In this document: positions 22,742-33,930 of the stretch, piece by piece
Layout of the letters: each line of letters starts with the position of its first letter
How positions within the stretch are numbered: the first letter of the stretch is position 1
Assembly (NCBI GenBank): GCA_027924585.1
Contig: BSBM01000262.1
Span: 186,001 to 250,000, forward strand
Direction: 5' to 3'
DNA from: Larix kaempferi
Lineage: Eukaryota > Streptophyta > Pinopsida > Pinales > Pinaceae
Length of the DNA: 64,000 nt
Notes under the pieces: generated by a model
The model's database searches: none
What the model saw: only the letters and a program-made list of their open reading frames with translations
Told to the model about the DNA's origin: nothing
Program-made: the position numbers and the translations under genes

Positions 22742-23860
22742 ATGCGAACTTTGACAAATGAAGTCACAGCGATCAAAGAAAACCAAAGGCGTGGTTGCAT
22801 TCCTGAAGTGCTAGACCACAACGACGAGGAAGTCGAGGAAGTGGAAGCTCGGGAAGCTGCAGCAGAAGAACTAGAGGAAAAACTCATCAAGCTTCTAACA
22901 GAGATGAGAGGTCGGGCGAAGATAGATGTGCGTACATACTCGAGAAGCCTGGACCCAGAAGACTTGATCGACTGGTTCAGAGAGATGGAGAAATACTTTG
23001 ACGTAGAGCAGATCGAGGATCCTAAACGGGTTAAGACTACGTGTCTAAGGTTGAAGGGTCATGCCTCATTATGGTGGGACAACATACAGGCTAACAGACT
23101 CAAGAAAGGCAAGGAGAAAATCAAATCTTTGGATAGGATGGTTTCCAAGTTGAAGGGGAAGTTCTTGCCAAGCGACTATGCAATTTCCTTGTTCTGGAAG
23201 TTACAAAACTTTCGACAAAAAGAGATGACCATGAAAGAGTACACGGAGGATTTCTACCGATTGTCGATTCGGTCAGGACATACTGATGAAGGAGAAGAAG
23301 TTGTCGCCAGGTATGTAAACGGCCTGAAGTATGCTATTCAGGATGAACTCAGCATGTCGAGATTGAGACAGTCGACGAAGCCTACCAGTTAGCTCTGAAG
23401 GTGGGAGAGAAATTGTCAAGGAATTCCACAGCGACCAGAGGCAGGATGACTATTCGAGGTGGAAAGACTGTCTCCATGAAAGGTCAAGGTAGTGGCTACA
23501 AGAAAGAAGGTGTTGAAGATAGTCAACGCACGGAAGGGACATCGACGAAGGAAAGAATGCAAGAGAACCGACGTGATGGTCGTGATAACCGCGGTCGAGG
23601 CGCGTATGGTCTAAGTGGTCCACCCGACAAGAAAGGAGTTAACAGACCAGCTCTAATTTGTTACAAATGTCAAGGAACAGGTCAGAAGGCATATGAATGT
23701 CCAGAAAACCTACATGCTGTTGAAGAGTCGAGACCCAGATGTCGAAAGGATGAGAAATTCGACAAGAGAGAAGAGTCGGCATTAGATAGCAGTGGAGGTG
23801 AGAAAAATAAGAACCGAAATTTGACGGTTCAGAGAGCCTTGATCCAAGAAGATCAATGCG
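22742..23860 (+). pseudogene. Chromovirus gag
   Basis: Starts at an ATG at 22742 in a Glu-rich segment. The Gag domain includes RTYSRSLDPEDLIDWFREME, LRLKGHASLWWDNI and QKEMTMKEYTEDFYRLSIR. A frameshift near 23365 moves the frame from 22742-23392 to the one used by the rest of the element. The nucleocapsid part is basic and Arg/Gly-rich. Its zinc knuckle (about 23656-23703) reads CYKCQGTGQKAYECP, where the usual His is Gln, so metal binding would be impaired. Confidence 0.85.
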
Positions 23861-24360
23861 ATCTGATGGAACCAGCACAATGGAAGGCAATCTTTCGAAC
23901 AAAGGTGCGGATTGGAGAATGGCGTTGCAAGACCATAGTTGATGGTGGAAGCACAAAGAATATTGTGTCGACAGAAGTCATCAACAAGATCAGGTTGAAG
24001 TGTTGAGAACACCCACACCCTTACAAGATCTCATGGTTGCAGAAAGGACACCATGTTAAGGTGACCAGACAGTGCCTAATCAACTTCAGAGTTGAAGGAT
24101 TTGTGGACAGCGTACTGTGTGATGTAGTTCCCATGGATGCATGCCATCTGTTGTTGGGGAGACCATGGCAATATGATCAAAAAATGATCTATGATGGTTG
24201 AGCTAACACGGTTACAGTGTGGAAGAATGGTGTGAAAAGGACTCTTAAGCCGAGGCAAGGAGAGCCAGCTGACAGTAAAGACAACGAGAGCAATCTTTGG
24301 GAAAAGCGTGTGTTGATGAGCACCGCCAAGGAATTTCTCGCAGAGGAGGAAAAGTAGTCA
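23861..24360 (+). pseudogene. Chromovirus protease
   Basis: The active-site loop reads IVDGGSTKNIVS; the catalytic Asp is retained and the following residue is Gly where Ser is common. Downstream VVPMDACHLLLGRPWQYD is the conserved C-terminal element of this clade's protease. Three stops interrupt the region. Continuous in frame with RT. Confidence 0.85.
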
Positions 24361-24411
24361 GGTTGTTATGTAATCATTCCAAAAGGACCATATGTCGAAG
24401 GAACGACTAAC

Positions 24412-25740
24412 ATGGGGAGCATTCCGGTCGAAGTCGAGGAGTTGCTCGAAGAGTTTCGGGACATAATGGATGAAGAGAACCCAACAGGATTGCCACCGAT
24501 AAGGAGCATATCCCATCAGATTGACTTGATTCCAGGGTCGAGTCTGCCAAATAAAGCACCATATAGGATGAGTCCAGCAGAGGGACAGGATCTCAACCGA
24601 CAGGTCCAAGAGTTGTTGGATAGGGGATTGATTCGATAAATCTTGAGCCCATGTGCAGTACCAGTAGTATTGACACCAAAGAAGGGTGGCGAATGGAGGA
24701 TGTGTACTGACTCCAGAGCCATCAACAGAATCACGATCAAGTATAGATTTCCATTGCCAAGGATGGATGACTTGATGGACTACCTGAGTGGAGTGACATA
24801 CTTCATGAAGTTAGACCTGAAGAGTGGATATCACCAGATTAGGGTTAGAGAAGGAGATGAATGGAAGACAGCATTCAAAACAAGAGAAGGGTTATATGAG
24901 TGGTTAGTCATGCCATTCGGATTGACTAATGCACCCAGTACATTCATGTGATTGATGAATGAGGAACCGAAACCATTTTTGGGAAAGTTTGTCATAGTCT
25001 ATCTAGACGACATTCTTATTTTCATTCGGACCAAGTCAGAACACTTAGAGCACGTTCGACAAGTATTGCAAATATTGTAGGGAGAGAAGTTGATGATTAA
25101 CCTGCAAAAGTGTTTCTTTATGAAGAAGGAATTAGTGTACTTGGGATTTGTAATTTTAGGTAAGGAGTTGGAGATGGACCCAGAGAAGGTGAATTAAATA
25201 GTAGATTGGTCGGAACCGACAAGTACGACTACAATAAGAAGTTTCCATGGACTTGCTAGTTTCTACCGAAAGTTCATTCGAGGATTCAGTCGGATTTGTG
25301 CACCATTGACAGAATGCATGAGAAAGGGCGAGTTCAAGTGGATGGATAAAGCCCATGAAACTTTCAAAAAATTGAAGGAAAAGGTCACTGAGAGCCCAGT
25401 GTTGGCACTCCCAGACTTTGACAAAGTTTTCCAGGTCGATTGTGATGTGAGTGGAATAGCAATTGGGGCAGTGTTGAGCTAGGAAGGACGACCAATTGCA
25501 TACTTCAGTGAAAAACTGAGTGGAGCGAAGCAGAAATATTTGGTCTATGACCAGGAATTCTATGCTATCATACAAGCATTGAAGAAATGGAGGCATTACT
25601 TTTTTCCATAGAAATTTGTGTTATACACCAATCATCAAGCGCTGAGGTATTTGAATACTTAGTCGAAGATGGATCAGAGACACATGAAGTGTGTGGAGTT
25701 ACTCCAGAGAGATACGTTCATGTTGCGACATAGGTCGGGA
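24412..25740 (+). pseudogene. Chromovirus reverse transcriptase and RNase H
   Basis: RT segments in order: [70 protein letters not shown] and the YLDD active site at 25000-25011. RNase H follows with [34 protein letters not shown] and TNHQALRYL. Seven stops, several at positions where the family has Gln or Arg, which fits C-to-T change. No frameshift. Confidence 0.9.
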
Positions 25741-27074
25741 AAGTCGAACAAAGTTGCCGACACGTTGAGCAGGAGAGTTGTGTTATTGAGCACGATAACT
25801 GTTCAGGCATCAGGAATAGAGTCGATAAAGATGGAGGATGAAGCCGACGAAGATTTTGCGAAGGCATGGAAGGTGTGTCGTGAGCCTTGGAGCACCGATA
25901 GGACTCCATATTTGAGTTATCTCATTCAAGAAGGTTACCTGTTCAGAGGAAGTCAGTTGTGTATTCCCAAAGGATCAATGAGGGAGAACCTAATCCGAGA
26001 ATTTCATAATGGAGGGTTAGCAGGACACTTTGGGATCAACAAGATGAAAGCGCTGATCGACGAAAAGTATTTCTGGACAAGGATGTCAACAGATGTCAGA
26101 AAATGGGTTCGACAATGTCAAGTTTGCCAGTTGGCAAAGGGAAGGAGTCAGAACGTGGGGTTGTATACACCATTGCCAGTACCAAAGAACCTGTGGGTGC
26201 ATCTTAGCATGGATTTTGTGTTAGGATTGCCAAGGATGCAGCAGGGGAGCGCCTCAATATTTGTTGTAGTCGACAAATTTTTGAAGATGGCACATTTCAT
26301 ACCATGTAAGAAGACAAGTGATGCCACAGGAATCACTGTACTATTATTTAGGGAAATAGTCAGATTGCATGGGTTTCCAAAGAGTATCACGTCGGATAGG
26401 GATACAAAATTCATGGGGCATTTTTGGAGGACCCTATGGAAGAAACTTGACACGAAGTTAGAGTTTAGATCGGCATATCATCTGCAGACAGACGGATAGA
26501 CTGAGGTTGTAAACAGAAGTTTGGGAAACCTTCTGAGATTTTTAGTAGCCGACAAACCCAAGTAGTGGGAGAATGTGTTGGCACAGGCAGAGTTTGCCTA
26601 TAACAATTTTGTGATTCGGCCAACAAGAATAAGCCCATTCCAGATTGTTCAAGGGAGGAGTCCACATGTCGTGGTAGATCTGGTCGAATTGCCGATAGAA
26701 ACCAGGAAGAGCGCGGATGCAGAATCATTCGCAGAGCATATGCATGAAGTTCATGAAAATGTGCGAAGGTGCATTGAGAAGAGTAACGCAGCCTACAAGT
26801 TGAGAGCCGACAGGAGGAAGAGACTATTGTCATTCCAAGAAGGCGACTTAGTCTATGCATATTTGCAGAAGGAACGGTTTCCGACAGGAACATACAACAA
26901 GTTGAAGCTGAAGAAGATAGGACCATAAAGGATTCTGAAGAAGATCTTAGACAATGCCTATGTGTTAGAATTATCGAAAGACTTGAATATTTCAGCAACG
27001 TTCAACATCTCAGACCTGTATAAATTTGAGGAAGGGTCCATCCACGGTACGTATGAAGGAACTAGTATCGGCTG
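25741..27074 (+). pseudogene. Chromovirus integrase
   Basis: Contains the His/Cys zinc-binding region (FHNGGLAGHFG and CQVCQ), the core with D in LSMDFVLGLP, D in ITSDRDTKF and E in TEVVNRSLG after a stop replacing the usual Gln of QTDGQTE, then EGDLVYAYL and the GPx-module-like KLKLKKIGP-RILKKI-NAYVLEL. Four stops. The open piece 25669-26499 is the longest. It feeds into the chromodomain. Confidence 0.9.
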
Positions 27075-27245
27075 GACCGAACAGATTCTAGACTAACATA
27101 AAGAAGAGATCACAAAAGTAATCGATGAGTGCAAAGTGGGGCGTACTCGTAGATCGCGCATGAAGGAATAGTTGGTGCGATGGACAAATGATGAGTTGCA
27201 GGAGGCAACATGAATTTCCGAAGAGGCGTTCAGGAGACTGACGGA
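27075..27245 (+). pseudogene. Chromodomain-like tail of the chromovirus integrase
   Basis: In frame with integrase: VGRTRRSRMKE, stop, LVRWTNDELQEAT, stop, ISEEAFRRL. The pattern of a strand ending LVRW and then EATxISEE, with the second stop replacing Trp (TGG to TGA), fits a chromodomain of the chromovirus type, which guides integration to modified chromatin. The first stop sits where an aromatic or Gln codon is expected. Degenerate, so the subtype is not assigned. Confidence 0.65.
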
Positions 27246-27261
27246 GCAGTCGAATTCTTTT

Positions 27262-27275
27262 CCACCTGGGGAGAC
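27262..27275 (+). other. Chromovirus polypurine tract
   Basis: CCACCTGGGGAGAC directly before the 3' LTR. The GGGGAGA core is the likely plus-strand primer. Confidence 0.6.
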
Positions 27276-28256
27276 TGATGCAGGAGCATCGAGACCTAGG
27301 CAGATCAGTCGAAGTTGATCGGCCGAGAAGAGCCAACCAGCGGGAGTGCCGATGACCACTGGTGTGGGAAGCAGGTTGACTTGTCGAAGTCAGCAAGTCG
27401 AGCAAAAGCAATTGGAGTGTGATCGACTAAAGGGCTAGTGGATGTTGCGAGAGGTTGAGGATCGACAGAAAACGGTCAACAGATGATGAGTGATGTAAGA
27501 GGTCAAGTAGTCGATAAGTGGTCGAGCTACGACACGACAGGGTTTGGAGAATCCAAATACATTGGGAAAGGAGCAAACCGATGGGGCAGTCGAGATGGGA
27601 CTGTATTTCTATTACAGTTTCGAAAGGACAGAAAGTCAATATACTGTACTTAGTAGCTATTCAGGGTTGCTGAGGAAGTTATGACAGTTATGGCAAGTTG
27701 GTGAAGGACGTGACAAAAGACGTCATGGATGGAGGCTGTACAGCACATCTAGAAGCTGACAGTGCATATTCGTAGGATTTGGACAGAACTGGCGAATGGA
27801 GGGAAAGCATGTCTCGAGATTGTAATAATCTTGGAAACCGCACCTGCAGAGAAGAAGAGGAGAAAATACCTTCATTCTAGAAAGGAAAGGAAGGGGAGCC
27901 GAGAACAGAGGAAGCAGAGCAGAACAGAGCACAGAGCCGAGAGAGTTGTGAAGAGTCACATAGGCTGAGTGCAGAGTGTTGAGATCAAACTATAGCTCAG
28001 ATTTTCGTTGGTGAACCAGGAGAGGGTGAGGTCAACACACAAGGAAAACTCACCACAGTTACTTCGTTACTGTAACAGCTGAGGCCGATTGTAGTTATTT
28101 ATTTGCTTACAATTATTTTACATTGTAACCGATTTCAGCGAAGTAATATAAGCCAATACAGGCATCTTGTTCTACGCTTTGTTTGTGTGAGCATTGTGGT
28201 TTGTGTCATGTGTATTGTTAAGCAAGAACCTTATTTCCATAGGATGACTTGCGTCA
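27276..28256 (+). repeat. Chromovirus 3' LTR
   Basis: 981 bp from TGATGCAGG to GACTTGCGTCA, uninterrupted. Followed by the GCAAA target copy. Confidence 0.93.
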
Positions 28257-28738
28257 GCAAATAACTCTGAACACAGTGGATGCAACAACTTTCATAACGT
28301 ACATCCAATTCCTACCCAGGAGAAGGTTGTAGTCGATAGGTGCATCAACCACTTCAACTTCAAGAGGCACGGGTTTCCCACACAAGTGGACAACAAGGGA
28401 ATGGATAATTCCATGCAGCTTAAATGACCGACCATCAAATGCAGTGAGCATGTTCATAGACTTGGATAAGGGAGGAGAGCCAAGATATTTCCAACTAGAT
28501 AAATACATCACTGACGCGGAAGCACCTTTGTCAACCACCGTTCTTCTAACGAAATTCTAAAGGCACTCCACATGGATTTGAAAAGCCACATGGTAAGGTA
28601 AGCAAGGTTGGACGTTAGTAGTATCAAACTTGATAGCGTTAGGACTTGCCCCATCCTAAACTCCTAAAGCACTCAAAAGGGCATGCCTTTGAGAAGGACA
28701 CGCCTGTAAAACTTCAAGAGCTGACATGGTGCACGGAG
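28257..28738 (-). pseudogene. Tat protease, N-terminal part
   Basis: An aspartic protease that cuts Gag-Pol. The active-site loop reads VDKGASASVM, where the family usually has VDEGAS; the catalytic Asp is retained. The C-terminal flap region VEVVDAPIDYNLLLGRNW is clear. The frame is cut at FRVIC by the chromovirus insertion (target copy 28257-28261) and resumes at 15253. Upstream the frame continues into gag with stops. Confidence 0.85.
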
Positions 28739-30398
28739 TTTGGCCCTAATCTTCTACCACAGAGTAGTTCTGGGTGGCTCGAGCATTGGGATTATGTGTA
28801 GAGCGCTTGAGAACACCTTTCAATATCTACAGCATAGTAGAGGGATTCTTGATATGCAAGGACATATGAAAAGGACGGGGAGGCTCATTCCCCATATTCG
28901 GTTGTGGTGCACCATAATCACATTGACGAGGAGAAACACTAACCTCTGATTGGACCATATTCACGCATCGATAACCACTAGTATTGGAGGAAGACATTGT
29001 AGTCTCATTAGGTCCGTAACCAGTAGAGGGAGCATGCAAAGCCATGTTCTGATGATGTGGAAGGGGATCCTTTAACGCAGCTGGGATCTGTGCTAGATGC
29101 TTCGATGCTTCTTCCATATGAGGACACAAGTGAGTAAGGTGATCTTCCCCGCAAAGCTTGCAAGGGAATTTCACTTTACACCTAGGTTTATGGTCCCCAC
29201 TAGCATTTTCGTCGTCCCAAGGAGTGTTGGCATTCTCTTTTTGAGGAGTATTATGATTACTACCATTATTCCCATTATTTACACAATTTCTATTATTTCT
29301 CCCCTTCTTCTTACCACTAGGCTGTTGGTTGACCGATGGGTTTATCGATTGCACATTATGTACATCAGACGATGGAGTGGAAGTGGACAAGGTGTGAACC
29401 TGTCCTGGAGTAGATTGGTTAATTGACAAATTTTGCATTTGATTACTAACCAAATCTACAGGTTGAGTACTTGCGGATCCCACGATGCCATCGGCATGTG
29501 GTCCAAGAACTTACTTGGGCTCATGTCATGTTCACGGTGCGTCAGGAATAATGTCATACAAAATGGCAGACTGAGAATATAATAAATCTAACTATTGGAC
29601 TTTTAAGATGGCTTGTTCCTCAGTCACAGTGCCGGACATCAAAAAATCCTTAGCAATATATGGAAGTAAAGACTTGAGAAACCATTCCAACAGAAACTCT
29701 AGAGGAATGTTGGCTATCACTAACCTCTTCTGTCAACGCCACTCTTGAACGTGGTCAAAAATGTGTGTGGCCTTATTCTGGAGGAAGGTAGACAAAAGTT
29801 CAATGCCAGTATCATAACAAACCGAAAACTGGAAATGATCCAAGAAAACCAAAGATATCTCATTGAAACCCCTATAAGTGCCCCCAGGTAACTCGACATA
29901 CCACTTCGTGGCTACCCTCGTGAGGGTGCATTGAAATAGTCTCAAACAAACGGAATCGTGATTCAACAAGTTGGATGAGAACTAAAGGTGAAAGGTCATG
30001 ACGTGGTCACCTGGATCCTCACCACTCTTCCCCTCAAACTTGGGAATGTACGAAGGGAGCTTGGTAGGGACTAGAGGCCAATTAGGATCGTGACACACCA
30101 GATCATCAGTGAGCTTCAAAAGATCTGGAAGATTCAGTCGAGCAAGGAATGGGAGCTGCGGTTGGAAAGCTTGATTATAAGCTCCCATAAAAGGTTGATT
30201 GTATGGACCTGAAGGATAAGATGGACCATAAGCTTGACCATGACCATAAGGTTGATAACCTCCTCCAACCTGACCCGTGTGAGGGTAAGCAGGTATATAT
30301 GCATTTTGTGCACCATATTGAGGTGGGTTGTAATGAGAGCCAGCACCAATTGTATTATACTAAGGGTTACCACCATAATTATGGGGCATATAAGTGTT

Positions 30399-30610
30399 AC
30401 TTGTAGCGGGAACTGTGTTATAATGACCATGGTTATAAGGTATGTTCCCACCCCCTACATAAGCATTATTAGTAGCATGAGCAGTCGTATGGTGACCATG
30501 AGGTATATTCCCAACCCCAACGTTGGCATTACTAGTAGCAGGAGCGGTGGTGTTGTGACCATGAGTATAAGGTATATTCCCACCTCCTACATTAGCATTA
30601 CTAGTAGCGG
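30399..30610. repeat. Tandem repeat in Tat gag, 63-69-bp unit, three copies
   Basis: Copies start with ACTTGTAGC, ATTAGTAGC and ACTAGTAGC at 30399, 30468 and 30531, and the next unit starts at 30600. On the minus strand each encodes about 21-23 residues with a NVGGGNIPY-like core. All unit lengths are multiples of three, so the frame is kept. Confidence 0.8.
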
Positions 30611-31078
30611 TAGTAGACATAAAATTATATGGTATTTGTACACCCCCATGATTAGGAGTATTGTTAACATTCGCGAATGTGGTCCTTGGTTGATGGGTAG
30701 AGGCATGTGTATTATACTGTGGATGGCGAGTCGTATTGCGAACAATGTTCCTATTAGGATGGATAATCCTAGGAGGCGGCCTTCCTCTAATGTTTTCATT
30801 GTTAGGAGGGATGTGACTGGTCCCCATACTATGTGTGTGAGTGGAAAATGTGGTGCCCCCAGTGAGGGTATTGCCCCAAGTGGGTGCAGTGTTGCTAACA
30901 CCATAACTAGTGCCAACATGACTACCAAATATAGTAGAAGGATCAACTGTGTTGTAATCAGGCATACCAAAAGAGAATGGGGTAGCGTTGGTCGTAGGAC
31001 CTGTGTTATCATGTAACTCTGGAATCCCATACTGGAAATCATGTGGATTCAAAGGATCAAACGGGTCATCCTCAAGTG

Positions 31079-31156
31079 GATCTGGACCAAACAAACTAGG
31101 TTGGGTCTCGGGTAGATCCGGACCAAACAAACTAGGTTGGGTCTTGGGTGGATCAC
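31079..31156. repeat. Two-copy 39-bp repeat in Tat gag
   Basis: Two near-identical copies, each containing GGACCAAACAAACTAGGTTG, encode the 13-residue repeat PSLFGPD plus flanks on the minus strand. Confidence 0.8.
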
Positions 31157-31394
31157 CCCCCCACACCTCTCGAGGAGTAGGGGTGTCTGAAGTGTGTTCG
31201 AATATACCCAATGGAGTTGTAGGGATTTCCCCCATGCTAGAATGTGCAGTCATGAAGTCGGTATGATACGCTTTGTAACAATCCGAAGACTCGGAGGGGG
31301 CCTTCCAGCATCCCCTATTAATACGACGTGTAACCTCGGTGGTCGGTAAACCAGCCAACCAACAAGATCGGTGGAGATCAGGACTTCTCACCAC

Positions 31395-32980
31395 GATTTC
31401 TCCAAAGAGACTATAAAATCAAAGCATCCCCTAATGGCCAAACTATCGATCAAAAACACAAAATCAAGAGCACACACCTAGAGAAACTATAGCCAAATGC
31501 AGACAAACAGAGTGGCTAAATGAGCTCCCGACACTACAGCTAGTATGTCTCTCCTAGGAGAGCCTTGAGACTCCCAAACTATAGCCAGAGGTAATAGAAT
31601 TAGTTATAAAGGTTCCCAGGCTTCATTGTGTGCACAAGGTCAAGTCGCTATACAACAACAACTGTGCTTTCCAACCGCTATCTGACTCAAGATATGTACA
31701 ACATAACCACTGCAAGCACCCTATGTGATACCTAGGTAAGGAAACTATGGTCACCGCAATATAACCAATGCTCAAAGGGACAGTCACAGGTGGGATCTGT
31801 CGTATGGGAAGGGTAGCTAAGCCCGAAACTCAAGAGGTTCAAATCCCCCAAGAGTCCCCAGATACAAACAAATCCTGGAAATATTTCCCATGTTTAGTAT
31901 TGGAGGGATATCTCTGCAACCAACCTCTCGTGACCTCGTGCTTAACTCTGGTCTGAGTAGAGCTTCCTGAGAACACCGATGTATACCATGGATTTCACCA
32001 CTCCCTGGTGAGACACATAATGTTTCATCTATTAGTCTTGGATTGTTAACTCACAATGATCTATTCCAAGACTCTAAATCTATGCTAGTTGGTGCACCCT
32101 ATAAATAAAAATCGTTCTAATCAATTTTAAGATTATGCTTTAATTTTAAATGGTTGTGATTACTCAAAGGATATGGTTGTGAAACTAGTGATGTATATGA
32201 ATCAATAGTATGCAAAATCATCAAACTCTAGACTCATCTATCCAATAAAAACAATGCCACTAGAATGACAAGCAAATCCAATGGTTTCGAAATAAAATGC
32301 AACTCTTTTAAATTTCCAATGCACAAGCAGATCCTAAATGAAAGCACAAGCACTCAGATGCAAAATGCAGTACATAAAAGTAAAAAATTTTGTATTTTCA
32401 CTTATAAGCAAAAGGAAAATGCAAAACTATGTTTTTGTATTTTTCAATATAACGTAATAAAAAATGCAAGCAAAATCCCACTATTTAGTTACAGAAATGC
32501 AGAGGAGATCACTAAGACAACTCAACAAATCCCAAACAGTAAGACTCAGCCAATGTAATGAGCTAGAAAATAAAAAATGGGTAAAAACCAACAAGGCTCA
32601 AAACCAAGAGAAAAGAGGAGTTCTGGTCACGAACAAGGCATGCAACAATCAGGAAAAAGGCCAAAGAAGACTCAGGAACACTCAGAACCAACCCAACAAC
32701 AACCAAAGGCCATAAACCAATCACCCCCGGAGACGCTACTATCGAAGAAAAAACTGCGGGTACCCATGGGCTATAATGCAGACAAAAGCAGATAGACGTG
32801 GGCAGAACTAGGCTCTCCCGCGTATAGGTAAAAGCAAATGAGTAAAAAAAGAGCCCAATGACCCAGAAAAAGCTTGTTTTCTATAGTGTATCCTAACGGC
32901 CAATCAATGACACAGAGACTTGACACACAACAACTCTAAATAAGGACAAATGCCTAAAAATCCCCAAAAATGGATGTTAT
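31395..32980 (-). other. Tat 5' leader
   Basis: About 1.6 kb between the primer-binding site and gag. A-rich in part (32260-32560), with no ORF that I can support on either strand. Long leaders are usual in Tat/Ogre elements. Confidence 0.6.
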
Positions 32981-32997
32981 CCCCAGCGGAGTCGCCA
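32981..32997 (-). other. Tat primer-binding site, tRNA-Arg type
   Basis: Read on the minus strand, TGGCGACTCCGCTGGGG starts four bases after the LTR end. It is complementary to a tRNA-Arg 3' end, the primer used by Ogre/Tat elements. Confidence 0.85.
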
Positions 32998-33001
32998 TTT
33001 C

Positions 33002-33930
33002 TATTACAAAGAAAACTTCCTATGGATTGGGGAAGACCACAACAGATAGTTGACTACCAAAAAATAACTCAAATCTCAATGCTATGCTATATAGATGACT
33101 ATGCTAAGATAATGGAGAATATAACCAACCTTGATCCAGACGTTTGATGTAGATCCCCATTAAAGCTTTCAATTCGTGCACTTGAACCTGCAAATTAGTC
33201 TTGACAGACAATACACAACAAGCGCATATAATATATGAAAGACATTAACATCATCAATAGCAATGGTCCATGATATCATAAGTAAATGCAACGCAATGTA
33301 ATATAAACAACATTCACAACATTAATGGACGAGACTATGAGTATTTCTATTAATGAATAACAAGAAGTACAATGTGATACGACCTCTTGTCGGGAACCAA
33401 TCTGAACCAAGAGCTGGGTCTCTCCACTTGTGGCTCCACCACTTCAAATCCTCCATGGAATGGTAAACTCAAACTATGAAAGGAGTTTGGAAGGTGAACA
33501 TAAGGGGTTCACAACAACAAGGATCAATGAGTGTAGACTCAAGATATGGCAAAAATCCACTAGGGTTATCTTGCTCTCTCTTTCTCCTCCCTTCCATATG
33601 CCATAAGAGCTCAATATATAACCTTCCAAAGGTAAGTGAAAGGACACATTGAGGCATTTCGGGGAAAATGGAGGGCCAAATGTCACCCTAAGACCGCTTT
33701 TTGGGAGTAAAAAGTAATTTTCTAGTGACTTTTACCATTTTACTTGACACCCACGGGCTATAGTGGAACAACTCACGGGTATGCTGTCTAAAATGTAACA
33801 GCTAGTGTACAGGAAGAAAAATAGGGAAATAGTGTGTTATGAAGGATATAAAGTACATCTGAGTGAGTGAAATGGATCCTAAAGGCCAAAGAGTGTTGAT
33901 GCTCACAGGGTGGAAAATTACGTTATAACA
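33002..33930 (-). repeat. Tat 5' LTR
   Basis: 929 bp, matching 6009-7431 once the solo LTR is removed. In plus orientation it runs from TATTACAAAG (TG mutated to TA) to GTTATAACA. The flanking GTAAC matches ATAAC on the far side with one difference. Confidence 0.9.

Larger units (their letters stand above)
15254..28256 (+). mobile_element. Chromovirus-type Ty3/gypsy retrotransposon nested in the Tat protease gene
   Basis: LTRs are 981 bp: 15254-16192 plus 22433-22474 (5', split by a copia element) and 27276-28256 (3'). An exact GCAAA target duplication lies at 15249-15253 and 28257-28261. The order gag, protease, RT, RNase H, integrase, chromodomain identifies a chromovirus. RT sequence places it near the CRM/Galadriel/Reina group, without further resolution. 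One frameshift in gag and about 16 stops afterwards mean it is inactive. LTRs differ at about 9 percent of the first 400 bases by eye. Confidence 0.92.
28739..31394 (-). pseudogene. Tat gag
   Basis: Gag forms the particle that packages the element RNA. In order: a Pro/Asn/His-rich N-terminal part (31394-30360, 344 open codons) with a tandem repeat; the retrotransposon Gag domain in two open pieces (30188-29982 and 29969-29733) with LPSYIPKFEGKSGEDP, ATKWYVELPGGTY and DHVQEWR; then a basic, Asn-rich part with a zinc knuckle CKLCGEDHLTHLCP (29483-28827). All pieces share one frame, broken only by stops. No ATG fits the extreme N-terminus, so the true start is not fixed. Confidence 0.8.
6009..33930 (-). 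mobile_element. Tat/Ogre-type Ty3/gypsy LTR retrotransposon, split by nested insertions
   Basis: LTRs of about 929 bp lie at 6009-7431 (3' LTR, interrupted) and 33002-33930 (5' LTR). Near-identical 5-base target duplications, ATAAC at 6004-6008 and GTAAC at 33931-33935, flank the element. The primer-binding site next to the 5' LTR matches tRNA-Arg, as in Ogre/Tat elements. In transcription order it has a 1.6-kb leader, gag, protease, RT, RNase H, integrase, a second archaeal-type RNase H and a long 3' region with an antisense gene. After removal of the chromovirus, gag through the second RNase H lie in one frame (31394 to 11271) with many stops and no frameshift. By eye its LTRs differ at about 9 percent of sites in the first 265 bases. 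Confidence 0.9.

Noticed and set aside
25156-25596. 146-codon minus-strand ORF
   Set aside because: Shadow of chromovirus RT/RNase H.
26465-26998. 177-codon minus-strand ORF opposite chromovirus integrase
   Set aside because: Shadow frame; the plus strand carries clear integrase text over the same bases.
30399-30610. CRISPR-like array
   Set aside because: Units are directly adjacent, imperfect and in frame within gag; no spacers and no cas genes. It is a coding tandem repeat.
30234-31016. 260-codon plus-strand ORF opposite Tat gag
   Set aside because: Low-complexity, repeat-derived shadow of the gag N-terminal region; amino-acid content is unlike a folded protein.
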